NCBI GenBank assembly: GCA_927910985.1
Contig: CAKMOP010000225.1
Span: 1 to 15,224 of the forward strand
Source of the DNA: an uncultured Porphyromonas sp.
Lineage (GTDB): Bacteria > Bacteroidota > Bacteroidia > Bacteroidales > Porphyromonadaceae
Length of the DNA stretch: 15,224 bases
Direction of reading: 5' to 3'
Part shown: in pieces, positions 7,601 through 15,224 of the stretch
How positions within the stretch are numbered: the stretch's first letter is position 1
How the letters are laid out: each line of letters begins with the position of its first letter
Notes under the pieces: generated by a model
What the model saw: the letters and a program-made list of their open reading frames with translations, nothing else
Database searches by the model: none
Told to the model about the DNA's origin: nothing
Translations under genes and position numbers: made by a program

Positions 7601-7851
7601 GGCCCACGGACGAAGGGAAGCACCCTCAAGCCCTCGATCTACTGCACGAGCGCAAAATCGATATGGTAGTGAACATCAACAAGAACCTCACCGCTGGTGA
7701 GCTCACCAACGGCTATCGTCTGCGCCGTGCTGCCATCGACCTCAATATTCCTCTGCTGACGAATGCTCGCTTAGCATCGGCCTTCATCACAGCCTTCTGT
7801 ACGCTCCCCATCGAAGAGCTACAGATCAAGAGCTGGGCTGAGTACAAGTAA
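4612..7851 (+). CDS. carB: Carbamoyl-phosphate synthase large subunit, two single-base frameshifts
   Basis: CarB makes carbamoyl phosphate from bicarbonate, ammonia and two ATP, with ammonia delivered by CarA. From the ATG at 4612 the first synthetase half shows [19 protein letters not shown] (residues 14-32), GGQTALN (91-97) and the ATP-grasp glycine loop [11 protein letters not shown]. The second half repeats the pattern with [15 protein letters not shown] and [11 protein letters not shown], and the C-terminus is an MGS-like allosteric domain ([13 protein letters not shown] onward). Two compensating errors break the frame: one base is missing after 6209 ([17 protein letters not shown] when restored) and one C is extra in the run 6431-6435. 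The restored length is 1079 residues, normal for the family. It ends in a strong terminator. Confidence 0.95.
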
Positions 7852-7875
7852 ATCTGCTGAGCTCACCACACTGCT

Positions 7876-7922
7876 CCTCCCTCTGAGTCTCCGATGGAGT
7901 CACTCAGAGGGAGGGACTTTTT
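7876..7922 (+). terminator. carAB terminator
   Basis: CCTCCCTCTGAGT (7876-7888) and ACTCAGAGGGAGG (7902-7914) form a perfect 13-bp stem, extended inside by CTCC/GGAG, and are followed by GACTTTTTATA. It begins 25 bases after the carB stop. Confidence 0.88.
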
Positions 7923-7962
7923 ATAGGGCTACCAGCCTCGTCTTCCCCTTACTAAGCCACTT

Positions 7963-8021
7963 GAGTAGTAGTGGTTGCTACCACCGACCCATAGTGGTCT
8001 GCTCGCCGACCACTACTACTC
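7963..8021. repeat. 13-bp inverted repeat with alternating GTGGT/ACCAC arms
   Basis: GAGTAGTAGTGGT (7963-7975) is exactly complementary to ACCACTACTACTC (8009-8021). The 33-base loop contains another ACCAC (7980-7984) and GTGGT (7994-7998). The four motifs alternate, so the stretch can fold as one nested long hairpin or as two side-by-side hairpins. It lies after the carB terminator and about 90 bases before the kdsB promoter. There is no T-run. Confidence 0.6.
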
Positions 8022-8112
8022 ACCCCCATCTTCTACGCACGATGTGATGGCATCCAGCCAACCTTCCTCCTCCACACCGATACGATTACCATGACGAAGC
8101 TATAAATGGTAG

Positions 8113-8120
8113 TATCTTTG
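8113..8120 (+). promoter_or_regulatory. TAnnTTTG -7 element for kdsB-dnaG
   Basis: TATCTTTG matches the Bacteroidetes -7 consensus and lies 54 bases before the kdsB ATG. It probably drives both kdsB and dnaG, because no terminator or second promoter is seen between them. Confidence 0.55.
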
Positions 8121-8174
8121 TAGCACTCCAGTGCGACTCTCCGCACCATCTACAAGCTAAGCCAGCTACTACTT

Positions 8175-8909
8175 ATGCGCATCCTGACCATCATACCTGC
8201 TCGCTACGCCTCGGCCCGATTTCCAGGCAAACCCCTCGTAGATATAGGGGGAAAACCTATGATCATCCGTGTCGTCGAGCGCGCCCTCTCCGTGTGTCCT
8301 GACGTCGTCGTCGCCACCGATGACGAGCGCATCTTCACCACAGTCACCGAGCGTGGCTACCGTGCTGTGATGACCTCTCCCGACCATCAGTCTGGGACGG
8401 AGCGTTGTCTCGAAGCCCACCAGCTCCTCGGTCAGCCAGCTGATATCCTCATCAACCTGCAGGGAGATGAGCCCTTCATCGCCGACGAACAGATTCAGCT
8501 CCTCATCTCGGCCTTCGATGACCCCTCCGTGGACTTGGCTACCTTAGCCCAGCCCTTCCCCCCGACAGCCAGCAACGAAGAGCTCTCCAACCCGAACGCT
8601 GTCAAGCTCGTTCGCAGTGAGCGCACGGGATACGCCCTCTACTTCAGTCGCTCCGTCATCCCTTATCTGCGTGCTGTGGACGGCCCTTGGGCGAAGGCAC
8701 ATACCTTCCTCAAGCACATCGGACTCTACGCCTTCCGCACCTCTATTCTTCCACAGATACAGAGCTTTCCGAGCTCCACACTCGAGGAGAGCGAACGGCT
8801 GGAGCAACTGCGCTGGCTCGAAGCTGGGCTGCGCATCCGCGTCATGCTCTCCGATCAGGAATCTATCGGCATCGATACGCCCGAAGACCTCAAGCGACTT
8901 CCTCTCTAA
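8175..8909 (+). CDS. kdsB: 3-deoxy-manno-octulosonate cytidylyltransferase
   Basis: KdsB couples CTP to KDO to give CMP-KDO, the donor for the inner core of lipopolysaccharide; it is a cytoplasmic enzyme. The 244-residue product has the family length. Residues 8-20 ([13 protein letters not shown]) are the nucleotide-binding loop, ATDDERI follows at about 47-53, [11 protein letters not shown] spans 67-77, and the metal/sugar-binding NLQGDEP spans 94-100. The C-terminus has GIDTPEDL, also typical. The frame is intact with no sign of the indels found in genes upstream. dnaG starts 24 bases after its stop, which suggests co-transcription. The gene implies a Gram-negative outer membrane. Confidence 0.95.
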   Translation: MRILTIIPARYASARFPGKPLVDIGGKPMIIRVVERALSVCPDVVVATDDERIFTTVTERGYRAVMTSPDHQSGTERCLEAHQLLGQPADILINLQGDEPFIADEQIQLLISAFDDPSVDLATLAQPFPPTASNEELSNPNAVKLVRSERTGYALYFSRSVIPYLRAVDGPWAKAHTFLKHIGLYAFRTSILPQIQSFPSSTLEESERLEQLRWLEAGLRIRVMLSDQESIGIDTPEDLKRLPL

Positions 8910-8933
8910 CGCCTTGTCAATGCCTCCCCGACT

Positions 8934-11051
8934 GTGATCGACCAGCAGACCCGACAGCGCATCCTCGACTCCGCACAGATCCTCGATGTCGTCAGTGACT
9001 TCATCAGCCTACGCCGCCAAGGGGTAAGCTACGTGGGTCTGTGTCCCTTCCACAGCGACAGGAACCCTTCCTTCTACGTCAATCCAGCCAAGAATATCTG
9101 CAAATGCTTCTCTTGTGGAGAAGGGGGTACGCCCCTGAACTTCATCATGAAGCACGAGCAACTCTCCTACTCGGATGCCCTGAAGTATCTGGCGAAGAAG
9201 TACAATATCGAAGTCGTAGAGCGTGAGGAAACAGAAGAGGAAAAGCAGCGCAACAACGAGCGCGAAAGTCTCTTCGTCATCAACGACTACGCAGCGAAGT
9301 ACTTCCAGCGACAGCTCCACGAGAGTGAGGAGGGGCAAAGTATCGGGCTGGCTTACTTCCGTGAACGAGGTATCCGCCCTGAGACCATTGAGAAGTTCGG
9401 ACTGGGCTATTCTCCCGAGTCCAAGACCGCCTTCACAGAAGAAGCACTCAAGGCTGGCTATCCGCTCAAGCGTCTCTCCGAAGTCGGTCTATCCATAGAA
9501 TACGAAGACCATCCAGGCAAGGCCATCGACCGCTTCCGTGGTCGTGTCATCTTCCCCGTGCGCAACCTTAGCGGTCGCTTCGTCGCCTTCGGGGGGCGTG
9601 TGATGAGCAAGACGAGCAAGACCGCCAAGTACGTCAACTCTCCCGAAAGCCTCATCTACTCAAAGAGCCGTGAGCTCTACGGTCTCTATTGGGCGAAGAG
9701 TGCCATCGCCAAACAAGGGAAATGCTACCTTGTCGAGGGCTACACGGATGTCCTCTCGATGCACCAATCAGGCATTGAGAATGTGGTTTCCTCCTCGGGT
9801 ACCGCCCTGACGATCGACCAGATACGCCTCATCCGCCGCTTCACCACGACTATCACCGTCCTCTATGATGGCGATGCCGCAGGGATCAAAGCTGCACTGC
9901 GTGGGATTGATCTCTTGCTCGAAGAGGGCTTCCGCATCAAGGTCGTCCTACTTCCCGATGGCGAAGACCCCGACTCCTTTGCTCGCAGTCACAGCAATAG
10001 CGAACTACAGCAGTACTTAGACGAACACGAGACGGACTTCATCCACTTCAAGATAGATCTCTATCACGAAGAGATGGAGCGTGATCCTCTGCGTCGGGCA
10101 GAGCTCATCTCCGACATCATGCGCAGCATTGCGCTCATCCCCGACAGCATCCAGCGCGCCGTCTTCATCCAAAGTTCTTCGTCTGCACTCAAGATGAGCG
10201 AAGAGCTTCTACAGACCGAGGTGAATAAGCTACGTCGTCAGGGCGTGACCGCTCAGGGATTCACCTCGCCCCAGCGCACGCCTGCACCAGCTCCTTCACC
10301 CACACCCACCCCGACGCCTTCGCCCGCCCTTGAGGTCGCACCTGCGCAGACTCCCCCTACTTCGGACGAAGCGCTTAGCCCGCTTGTTGTAGAAGAGAGC
10401 ATCGAGCCCTTCGAGCGTGAACTGATGCAGCTCCTACTTCTCTACAGCGCACAGACCATCATCATCCCACGGGGTATGGGCACACCCGAGTACGAAGGCG
10501 AGGTCTATCCCGAGCAAGACACCGCCTTTCTCCTCTCCGCCTTCGTAGAGCGTGAGATTCTTTTGGTCGGTGCTGACGAGATGTACTCCCCCCTCTTTGC
10601 GCGCTTTATGAAGGAGCTTCGCACCGAGTGCTTAGAGGTACAGATAGATCCTGCGACCTTCTTCGCTAACCACCCCGAGGCTCCACTCCGTGAGATCACC
10701 ACAAGCCTCTTAGCCGAGAGTGAGCTATTAGAATACCGTCCCGACCAAGACCTGCAAATCGCAGGAAGTGGAGGCGGATTTACCGCAAGTATCCTCAGCG
10801 AAGAGGAGGAGCGCGAGGAAGAAGCACGCAAGGAAGCACGCTACTTAGGATCGCTGACCTTACGTGCTTGCAACAGCTACAAGATGGCACTACTGGTGCG
10901 CTTCATCAACGAATACCACCAGAGAATCAAGCAAGCCCAGCGCACGGGAGACAGTGCGACCATCCTCGAATGTATGAGCGAAATCAACCGTCTCAACATA
11001 GAGAAGCGCCACCTCTCCGACCTCCTCGGAGAGCGTACCATCGTGGGCTAA
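8934..11051 (+). CDS. dnaG: DNA primase
   Basis: DnaG makes the RNA primers for DNA replication at the fork and binds the DnaB helicase through its C-terminus. The start is GTG at 8934 (MIDQQTRQRILDSAQILDVV), the only well-placed start after kdsB. The N-terminal CHC2 zinc finger is complete: Cys37, His40, Cys58 and Cys61. The catalytic Toprim domain shows Glu268 in YLVEGYTDV and the metal-binding DGD at 312-314 in LYDGDAAG. A Pro/Thr/Ala-rich linker of about 35 residues (roughly 445-480) separates it from the C-terminal helicase-binding region. The total of 705 residues is somewhat long because of that linker. The gene is intact and convergent with priA, sharing a hairpin terminator at 11066-11109. 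Confidence 0.96.
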   Translation: MIDQQTRQRILDSAQILDVVSDFISLRRQGVSYVGLCPFHSDRNPSFYVNPAKNICKCFSCGEGGTPLNFIMKHEQLSYSDALKYLAKKYNIEVVEREETEEEKQRNNERESLFVINDYAAKYFQRQLHESEEGQSIGLAYFRERGIRPETIEKFGLGYSPESKTAFTEEALKAGYPLKRLSEVGLSIEYEDHPGKAIDRFRGRVIFPVRNLSGRFVAFGGRVMSKTSKTAKYVNSPESLIYSKSRELYGLYWAKSAIAKQGKCYLVEGYTDVLSMHQSGIENVVSSSGTALTIDQIRLIRRFTTTITVLYDGDAAGIKAALRGIDLLLEEGFRIKVVLLPDGEDPDSFARSHSNSELQQYLDEHETDFIHFKIDLYHEEMERDPLRRAELISDIMRSIALIPDSIQRAVFIQSSSSALKMSEELLQTEVNKLRRQGVTAQGFTSPQRTPAPAPSPTPTPTPSPALEVAPAQTPPTSDEALSPLVVEESIEPFERELMQLLLLYSAQTIIIPRGMGTPEYEGEVYPEQDTAFLLSAFVEREILLVGADEMYSPLFARFMKELRTECLEVQIDPATFFANHPEAPLREITTSLLAESELLEYRPDQDLQIAGSGGGFTASILSEEEEREEEARKEARYLGSLTLRACNSYKMALLVRFINEYHQRIKQAQRTGDSATILECMSEINRLNIEKRHLSDLLGERTIVG

Positions 11052-11065
11052 AGCACTACCCAGCA

Positions 11066-11109
11066 ACGAGAAGGGCGCAGGCTTCATCAGAAGTCTGCAC
11101 CCTTCTCGT
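11066..11109. terminator. Shared hairpin between convergent dnaG and priA
   Basis: ACGAGAAGGG (11066-11075) pairs with CCCTTCTCGT (11100-11109). After a C-A mismatch the stem continues as GCAGGCTTC/GAAGTCTGC with one G-T pair and an ATCA loop. No strong T-run is present on either side, but the long stem between two converging genes fits a bidirectional terminator. Confidence 0.7.
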
Positions 11110-11135
11110 GTAAAGACACGTACCGCTCTCTTCGA

Positions 11136-13640
11136 TTAAAGCGGATCTACATCAAAGTAAATCTGTAGTCGCTTACTCTCGGGTAGCGCAAGCCTTAGTT
11201 GCTGTAAAGCCGATGCAAAGGCAGCACGTTCCTCTCGATAGGACTGCTGGAAGGGACGACGGATGACTATCTGACGCAGGTAATATCCTTCGAGACGTGC
11301 TACCGAGGGGATCTGGGGATCAGTTACCCGCTCTTGAGGTAAAAGGGCCTTGAGGTACTGCGAGAGCACTAAGGAAGCCGAGGCTAATAGACGCTCATCT
11401 TTCCCTCGTAGCCAAAGGTGCGTCAGGCGTGTGAAGGGAGGAAAGTTCGTTGCTTCACGCTCAGCAAGCACGTCCGATATGAAGGCATCATAGTCACCTG
11501 TGCGTAGCGATTGAATGAAGGTTTGCTCCGTGCTATTGGTTTGGATCAGGTAGCGAGGACAGTCTTTCTCGGGGGCACGTGAGCGCAAGCGGAGCTGATA
11601 GAGTAGCTGGTAAGCACGCTCCTCAGAGCGGAAGTCAGGCACACCCAAGACGGCATCCAGCTGCACCACTGCTATTAACCCGATGCCCTCCCAGATAGGC
11701 TGATTGCGAATGAGCTGCGTACCCAAGAGGATCTCAGCACTCCCCGATTCGATCTGCTCCAATAGCTCTATACGCTTCTTTTGCGAGGAGAAGGTATCGC
11801 TATCGATACGCAGGACTTCATAAGCAGGAAGTCTCTCTTTAAGTTCCTCCTCCACGCGCTCAATGCCATAGCCCACTTGACGAAGTGCAGGCTTCTGTCC
11901 GACCTTCGTCATGACCTCGGTAGCTCCACAAGTGGGACAGGCTTCGGGCAAAGCGGTCACATAGCCACAGTAATGGCAGAGGAGAGCAGCACGCGTGCGG
12001 TGGTAAGTAAGGCTCACATCGCAGTGCGGACACAGTAGGCGCGTCTGGCAAGCATCACACGTCACGTAGGGTGCATAGCCACGGCGGTTCTGCAGGAGCA
12101 AGACCTTCTTGCCTCGTGCTATCGTGGAGCGGATCTCATCGATGAGGTAAGAGGTCAGCGTATGCCCCCACTCCACCTCACGTATCTGGCGCAGACGCTT
12201 GAGGTCAATCGCCTCAATGGAGGGCAAGACAAACTGGGATGCAGGCGAACTGAGCAAAGAAGACTCCTCAGGTCTCAGCAGTTGGTACTTCCCTCGTAGG
12301 GCGTGGAAGAGTACTTCTGCCGAAGGTGTGAGGGTGGCAAGCAAGACTTTCGCCCCTGCTTGGTGTGCCCTCCAGAGAGCTACATCTCGAGCGTGGTAGC
12401 GTGGAGCGACCAGCTGCTGCTTGTAGAGGTATTCCTGTTCCTCATCGATGATGACCAGCGACAAGCGTGATAGAGGTACATAGATAGCCGAGCGCGTCCC
12501 TACGACCAAGGCTGGAGTATCAAGCTGAGCGAGGCGCAGGAACGTCTCTACGCGTACCGCCTCCCCGATGAGCGTATGATAAGGATAGTAATTCGCCCCT
12601 GCCACCTCGGCAAGACGCTGCATAAAGCCAACCGCCGAAGGAACGGAATGTACCGAAGGGGTTAGGTAAAGTACTTGTCCTCCACGCTCCAAAGTAGCGG
12701 CTATTTGACCCAAAATGTAGGCTTCTTTATCCTCTGCCGTACGCCCATAGTAGAGCGTCACAGGGTACGTCAAGGGAGCAACTTCCGCTATCGATGGGAG
12801 CTCACTTCCCTCACCTTGCAGCTGCTTCAGTCGGCTAACGGGCTCTAACACCTGCTGTAAAATGCCCTTCTCGATGAGAGCTCGTAGGGAAGTATCACCT
12901 TTGGGGACAGCTTCAAGTAAGGCCGTGCGGTGCAAAGTACCCGAGTAATCTTGCCCCGTAATTTCGAGCTCGTGGAGAAAGGCCATCAGTAGCTCCGCCT
13001 GCCGTGGTGCACACGCTAAGCCTTCGACCAGCGAAGACAATGCCCCTTCATCCGTCTGATACTCGGGGGAAAGGCGGAGATAACGAGCGAGCTTGGGGCG
13101 GTAGCGAGGCTGCAAGGCTTCCTCGGTACGAATCGCCCCAAGCTCGATCAGTCGAAGAAGCGGACGAGTAAGTCTCCGTCCGATGATGCGCTCCAGCTGC
13201 TCTGCGGTCATCGTCCCCTTCTCTCCTAAGGTATCTAAGAGGTACATCTCTGCCTCTGAGAGGGCTTCCTTCGCTACGAAGTTCTCCACGAGCGAGAGCA
13301 TCGTCTTGCTCTCGGGAAGCAAACCTGAGGGAAGCGCATCCCTAAGGATCGAGCCCATCGGACAGGCATAATAGTAAGCCATCCACTCCCATTGGCGCAG
13401 CATCGCAGCAGGAAGGATAGGCACAGCATCGAGGACTTGCTCCACCTCCTTGCAGGTAGCGGCCTCTGCTTCACGGTCGATCGAGAAGACCACCCCTGTA
13501 TAGTATCGCTTTCCACCAAAGGGCACGACGACACGACAGCCAGCGCCGAAGTCAGGCGTCGCACCAATCAATTGCTCTGGGACGGCGTAGCTAAACAGCC
13601 CCTCCAAAGCCAAAGGGATGATGACCTCGATGCGAATCAT
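11136..13640 (-). CDS. priA: PriA-like primosomal protein with degenerate helicase motifs
   Basis: PriA recognises stalled forks and helps reload the replicative helicase; most members are 3'-5' DNA helicases of superfamily 2. This 834-residue frame is intact and aligns by eye over its whole length: N-terminal DNA-binding domain, helicase core, zinc module and C-terminal domain. All eight zinc cysteines are present (528, 531, 537, 540, 555, 558, 568, 571), as are YHARD (415-419), NRRGYAP (518-524) and GYGIERVEEEL (590-600). The ATPase motifs are altered. Walker A, normally GxTGSGKT, reads GRTAEDKE at 299-306. DEEH reads DEEQ at 399-402. GSATPS reads ATLTPS at 435-440. The TKGxDF of motif V reads RNQPIW at 645-650. 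The QVAGRAGR of motif VI reads QLRLRSRA at 682-689. ATP-driven helicase activity therefore looks lost while the structural role may remain. The start overlaps the cobD stop (ATGA). Confidence 0.9.
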   Translation of the reverse strand: MIRIEVIIPLALEGLFSYAVPEQLIGATPDFGAGCRVVVPFGGKRYYTGVVFSIDREAEAATCKEVEQVLDAVPILPAAMLRQWEWMAYYYACPMGSILRDALPSGLLPESKTMLSLVENFVAKEALSEAEMYLLDTLGEKGTMTAEQLERIIGRRLTRPLLRLIELGAIRTEEALQPRYRPKLARYLRLSPEYQTDEGALSSLVEGLACAPRQAELLMAFLHELEITGQDYSGTLHRTALLEAVPKGDTSLRALIEKGILQQVLEPVSRLKQLQGEGSELPSIAEVAPLTYPVTLYYGRTAEDKEAYILGQIAATLERGGQVLYLTPSVHSVPSAVGFMQRLAEVAGANYYPYHTLIGEAVRVETFLRLAQLDTPALVVGTRSAIYVPLSRLSLVIIDEEQEYLYKQQLVAPRYHARDVALWRAHQAGAKVLLATLTPSAEVLFHALRGKYQLLRPEESSLLSSPASQFVLPSIEAIDLKRLRQIREVEWGHTLTSYLIDEIRSTIARGKKVLLLQNRRGYAPYVTCDACQTRLLCPHCDVSLTYHRTRAALLCHYCGYVTALPEACPTCGATEVMTKVGQKPALRQVGYGIERVEEELKERLPAYEVLRIDSDTFSSQKKRIELLEQIESGSAEILLGTQLIRNQPIWEGIGLIAVVQLDAVLGVPDFRSEERAYQLLYQLRLRSRAPEKDCPRYLIQTNSTEQTFIQSLRTGDYDAFISDVLAEREATNFPPFTRLTHLWLRGKDERLLASASLVLSQYLKALLPQERVTDPQIPSVARLEGYYLRQIVIRRPFQQSYREERAAFASALQQLRLALPESKRLQIYFDVDPL

Positions 13641-14676
13641 AGAGTAAGATGGGGCGAAGAAGAGAGCTCAGTAAGCGCAGCGATCAGCAAGTCATTCTCC
13701 TCAGGTCGCTGCGTGGCGATGCGGATGGTCGGAGCTGAATACCCGAAGTTGGTAGCATCGCGCACCAAGAGTCCATAGCGCAGAGCCAAGAGGGACTTGA
13801 GTGCTTCCCCTGTGGGAATCGAAGGATGTGTACAGCCTACGAGGAAGAAATGCGTCTCTGTAGGCTGAGGCTCGAAGTAAGGAAGTGCATCAATCTCATT
13901 CCATAGCCGCCTACTCTCTGCAAAGAGCTGATCTCTATCTAATAGATGGGGGAATGATGCTTCACGATCCACTCTCCAGCGGCTATAGCGAGCGAACCGA
14001 CAGACCACGGAGCAGCGTAGGCACTTAGTCGCTGGATGACTTCACTTGCTGCCATCACATAGCCCAAGCGCAAGCCAGGCATTGCATAGCGTTTCGTCAG
14101 TGAAGCCACGAAGATCACATTAGGAAAGCGGTGTATCGTCTCACTGGGATCAGGGAGCGATGCCTCAGTGAAATAGCTGTACGAGCTATCGATGACAAAG
14201 TAAATATGGGGGAAACGTATCCAGAGTGACTCTAAGAACTCCAGCGGATAGACCTTTCCCGTAGGGTTATTAGGGGAGCAAAGCCAATAGACACCTGCAG
14301 GAGCATCCTCCTGTGGCTCAAAGGTCTCCAGCTGCACTTGCTGACGAGCGAAGAGGCTTCCTGCATCCTTATACTCGCTGAAGGTCGGGTCTGGACTATA
14401 ATAGTGCACCAGATCACGGTAGGCTTGCGCCAAGAGGTAGATTCCTTCGGTAGCCCCACTGGTCACCAGCACTTCGCTGGAGTCGAGGCAATGATGTGCG
14501 GCAAGTGCAGCCGCCAAGGAAGAAGCTGTGGGCTCTGGATACGAGCCAATCCGATCTACCTCGCTTCGCAAGTGTTCGCGCAGGGCTGTGGGAAGGGTAA
14601 GGCTCGTGACATTCGAACTAAAATTTGCGCGTATCCCCTCGTAGCAATGCAGGTCGTCTCCGTGTCCGTCTCTCAT
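13637..14676 (-). CDS. cobD: CobD-like PLP aminotransferase (threonine-phosphate decarboxylase), one-base frameshift
   Basis: The product is a fold-type I PLP enzyme of the HisC/CobD group. CobD decarboxylates L-threonine O-3-phosphate to aminopropanol phosphate for the nucleotide loop of cobalamin. The HGDD start (residues 5-8), the adjacent cobQ and the lack of his genes favour CobD over HisC. Visible motifs are YPEP (46-49), TSGATEG (72-78), SPNNPTG (134-140), Asp163 in VIDSSYSYF, the PLP lysine Lys195 in SLTK, and PGLRLGY (200-206). The frame breaks after about residue 239 in a run of five Gs (plus strand 13948-13952). One added base joins it to the open frame ending at 13637 and gives 346 residues, the usual size. 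Both ends overlap the neighbours by ATGA, which indicates one operon. Confidence 0.85.
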
Positions 14677-15224
14677 CGTTCGAGCAATTGATAGATACGC
14701 TGCAGGTCTACGTGCTGACGGAGGTGAGCAGCGAGCTTATCGTACTGCGCCTCCTTGAAGGTCGCATAATCTTGCCCTACGCCCTGCTGTTCGATCCGCT
14801 CAGCAAAGGGAGCGAGGAGTCGCTCTATGAAGGCTTCGTTGTCCAAGATACCGTGCAGGTACGTCCCCATACACCGCTCCCCGACGCAATAGCCTTCGAG
14901 ACGACCATCAGACATCTCCACCAAGGGGGAGGCTTCGAAGCCCTCAACGACACGACTTCTTCCCATATGGATCTCATAGCCACGGCAGGGGATGTCACTG
15001 CCCATCAGGGTGAAGGTCGCTTGTGTCGTCACCTTTTCCGCTGCCATCTCTGTAGCTATGGGAAGTAAGCCTAAGCCTGGTAAGCGCGTCAAGTCTCCCT
15101 CAACACCATCAGGGTCATATACCTCCTGGCCCAGGATCTGATACCCACCGCAGATACCGAGAATAGTCTTCCCTAAGCGATGCGCACGGATGATCGCTTG
15201 TGCCACGCCATTGCGTCGCAGCTC
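14673..15224 (-). CDS. cobQ: Cobyric acid synthase, C-terminal part (runs off the window)
   Basis: CobQ amidates side chains of adenosylcobyrinic acid a,c-diamide to give adenosylcobyric acid, using glutamine and ATP. Only the last 183 residues lie in the window; the frame stays open to 15224. The segment is the class I glutamine amidotransferase domain: LRRNGVAQAI, then the nucleophile elbow GICGGYQILG with its cysteine, then YEIHMGRS, which is typical of CobQ, and GTYLHGILDN with the catalytic histidine. The GTG at 15206 is internal, not a start. The stop overlaps the cobD ATG (ATGA), so the two are translationally coupled. Confidence 0.88.
   Translation of the reverse strand, partial: ELRRNGVAQAIIRAHRLGKTILGICGGYQILGQEVYDPDGVEGDLTRLPGLGLLPIATEMAAEKVTTQATFTLMGSDIPCRGYEIHMGRSRVVEGFEASPLVEMSDGRLEGYCVGERCMGTYLHGILDNEAFIERLLAPFAERIEQQGVGQDYATFKEAQYDKLAAHLRQHVDLQRIYQLLER

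Noticed and set aside
12700..12760. Two compensating indels as the cause of the missing Walker A in PriA
   Set aside because: The codons read in register on both sides and the neighbouring frames do not contain a GSGKT. Motifs III, V and VI, far away, are also changed.
14673..15206. Stand-alone amidotransferase starting at GTG 15206
   Set aside because: The frame stays open and CobQ-like upstream to the end of the window, so the GTG is internal to cobQ.

Overview
The window looks like Bacteroidales DNA, most likely from a Porphyromonas-like anaerobe. The genus is an inference. The evidence is four promoters with the Bacteroidetes -7 element TAnnTTTG, an additional matching minus-strand promoter with a -33 TTTG, a KdsB gene (Gram-negative LPS core), and the family variants of MetK, CarB, DnaG and a CobD with the HGDD start. 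By eye the base composition is moderately GC-rich.

Layout. 1-257 (minus): the 5' end of a lipoprotein gene that runs off the window. 258-1076: no credible gene, but a minus-strand promoter, two perfect dyads and a five-copy 22-bp tandem array. 1077-1522: a secreted Cys-rich protein with a duplicated 30-residue unit, ended by a UUCG-capped terminator. 1698-3228: metK behind a leader that carries a SAM-I-like core and a strong terminator. 3323-7851: carA-carB behind a second leader containing a terminator hairpin. 8113-11051: kdsB-dnaG. 11136-15224 (minus): a run cobQ (3' end) - cobD - priA joined by ATGA overlaps and convergent with dnaG.

How the genes work together. metK makes S-adenosylmethionine. 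carAB makes carbamoyl phosphate for pyrimidines and arginine. kdsB activates KDO for LPS. dnaG and priA serve replication priming and restart. cobQ and cobD serve the late, lower-ligand steps of cobalamin assembly. Most of this is housekeeping, and no defence island, phage, insertion sequence, CRISPR array or RNA gene was seen.

Two points stand out. First, the PriA-like protein has an intact 834-residue frame and all eight zinc-binding cysteines, yet its Walker A motif and helicase motifs V and VI are replaced, so it may be a natural pseudohelicase. Second, six genes carry about ten single-base indels (four in metK alone). Each can be restored by one base and gives the family's normal length, and nine of the ten lie in the first 6.5 kb. 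This looks like sequencing or assembly error rather than gene decay, and such genes are reported here as whole loci.
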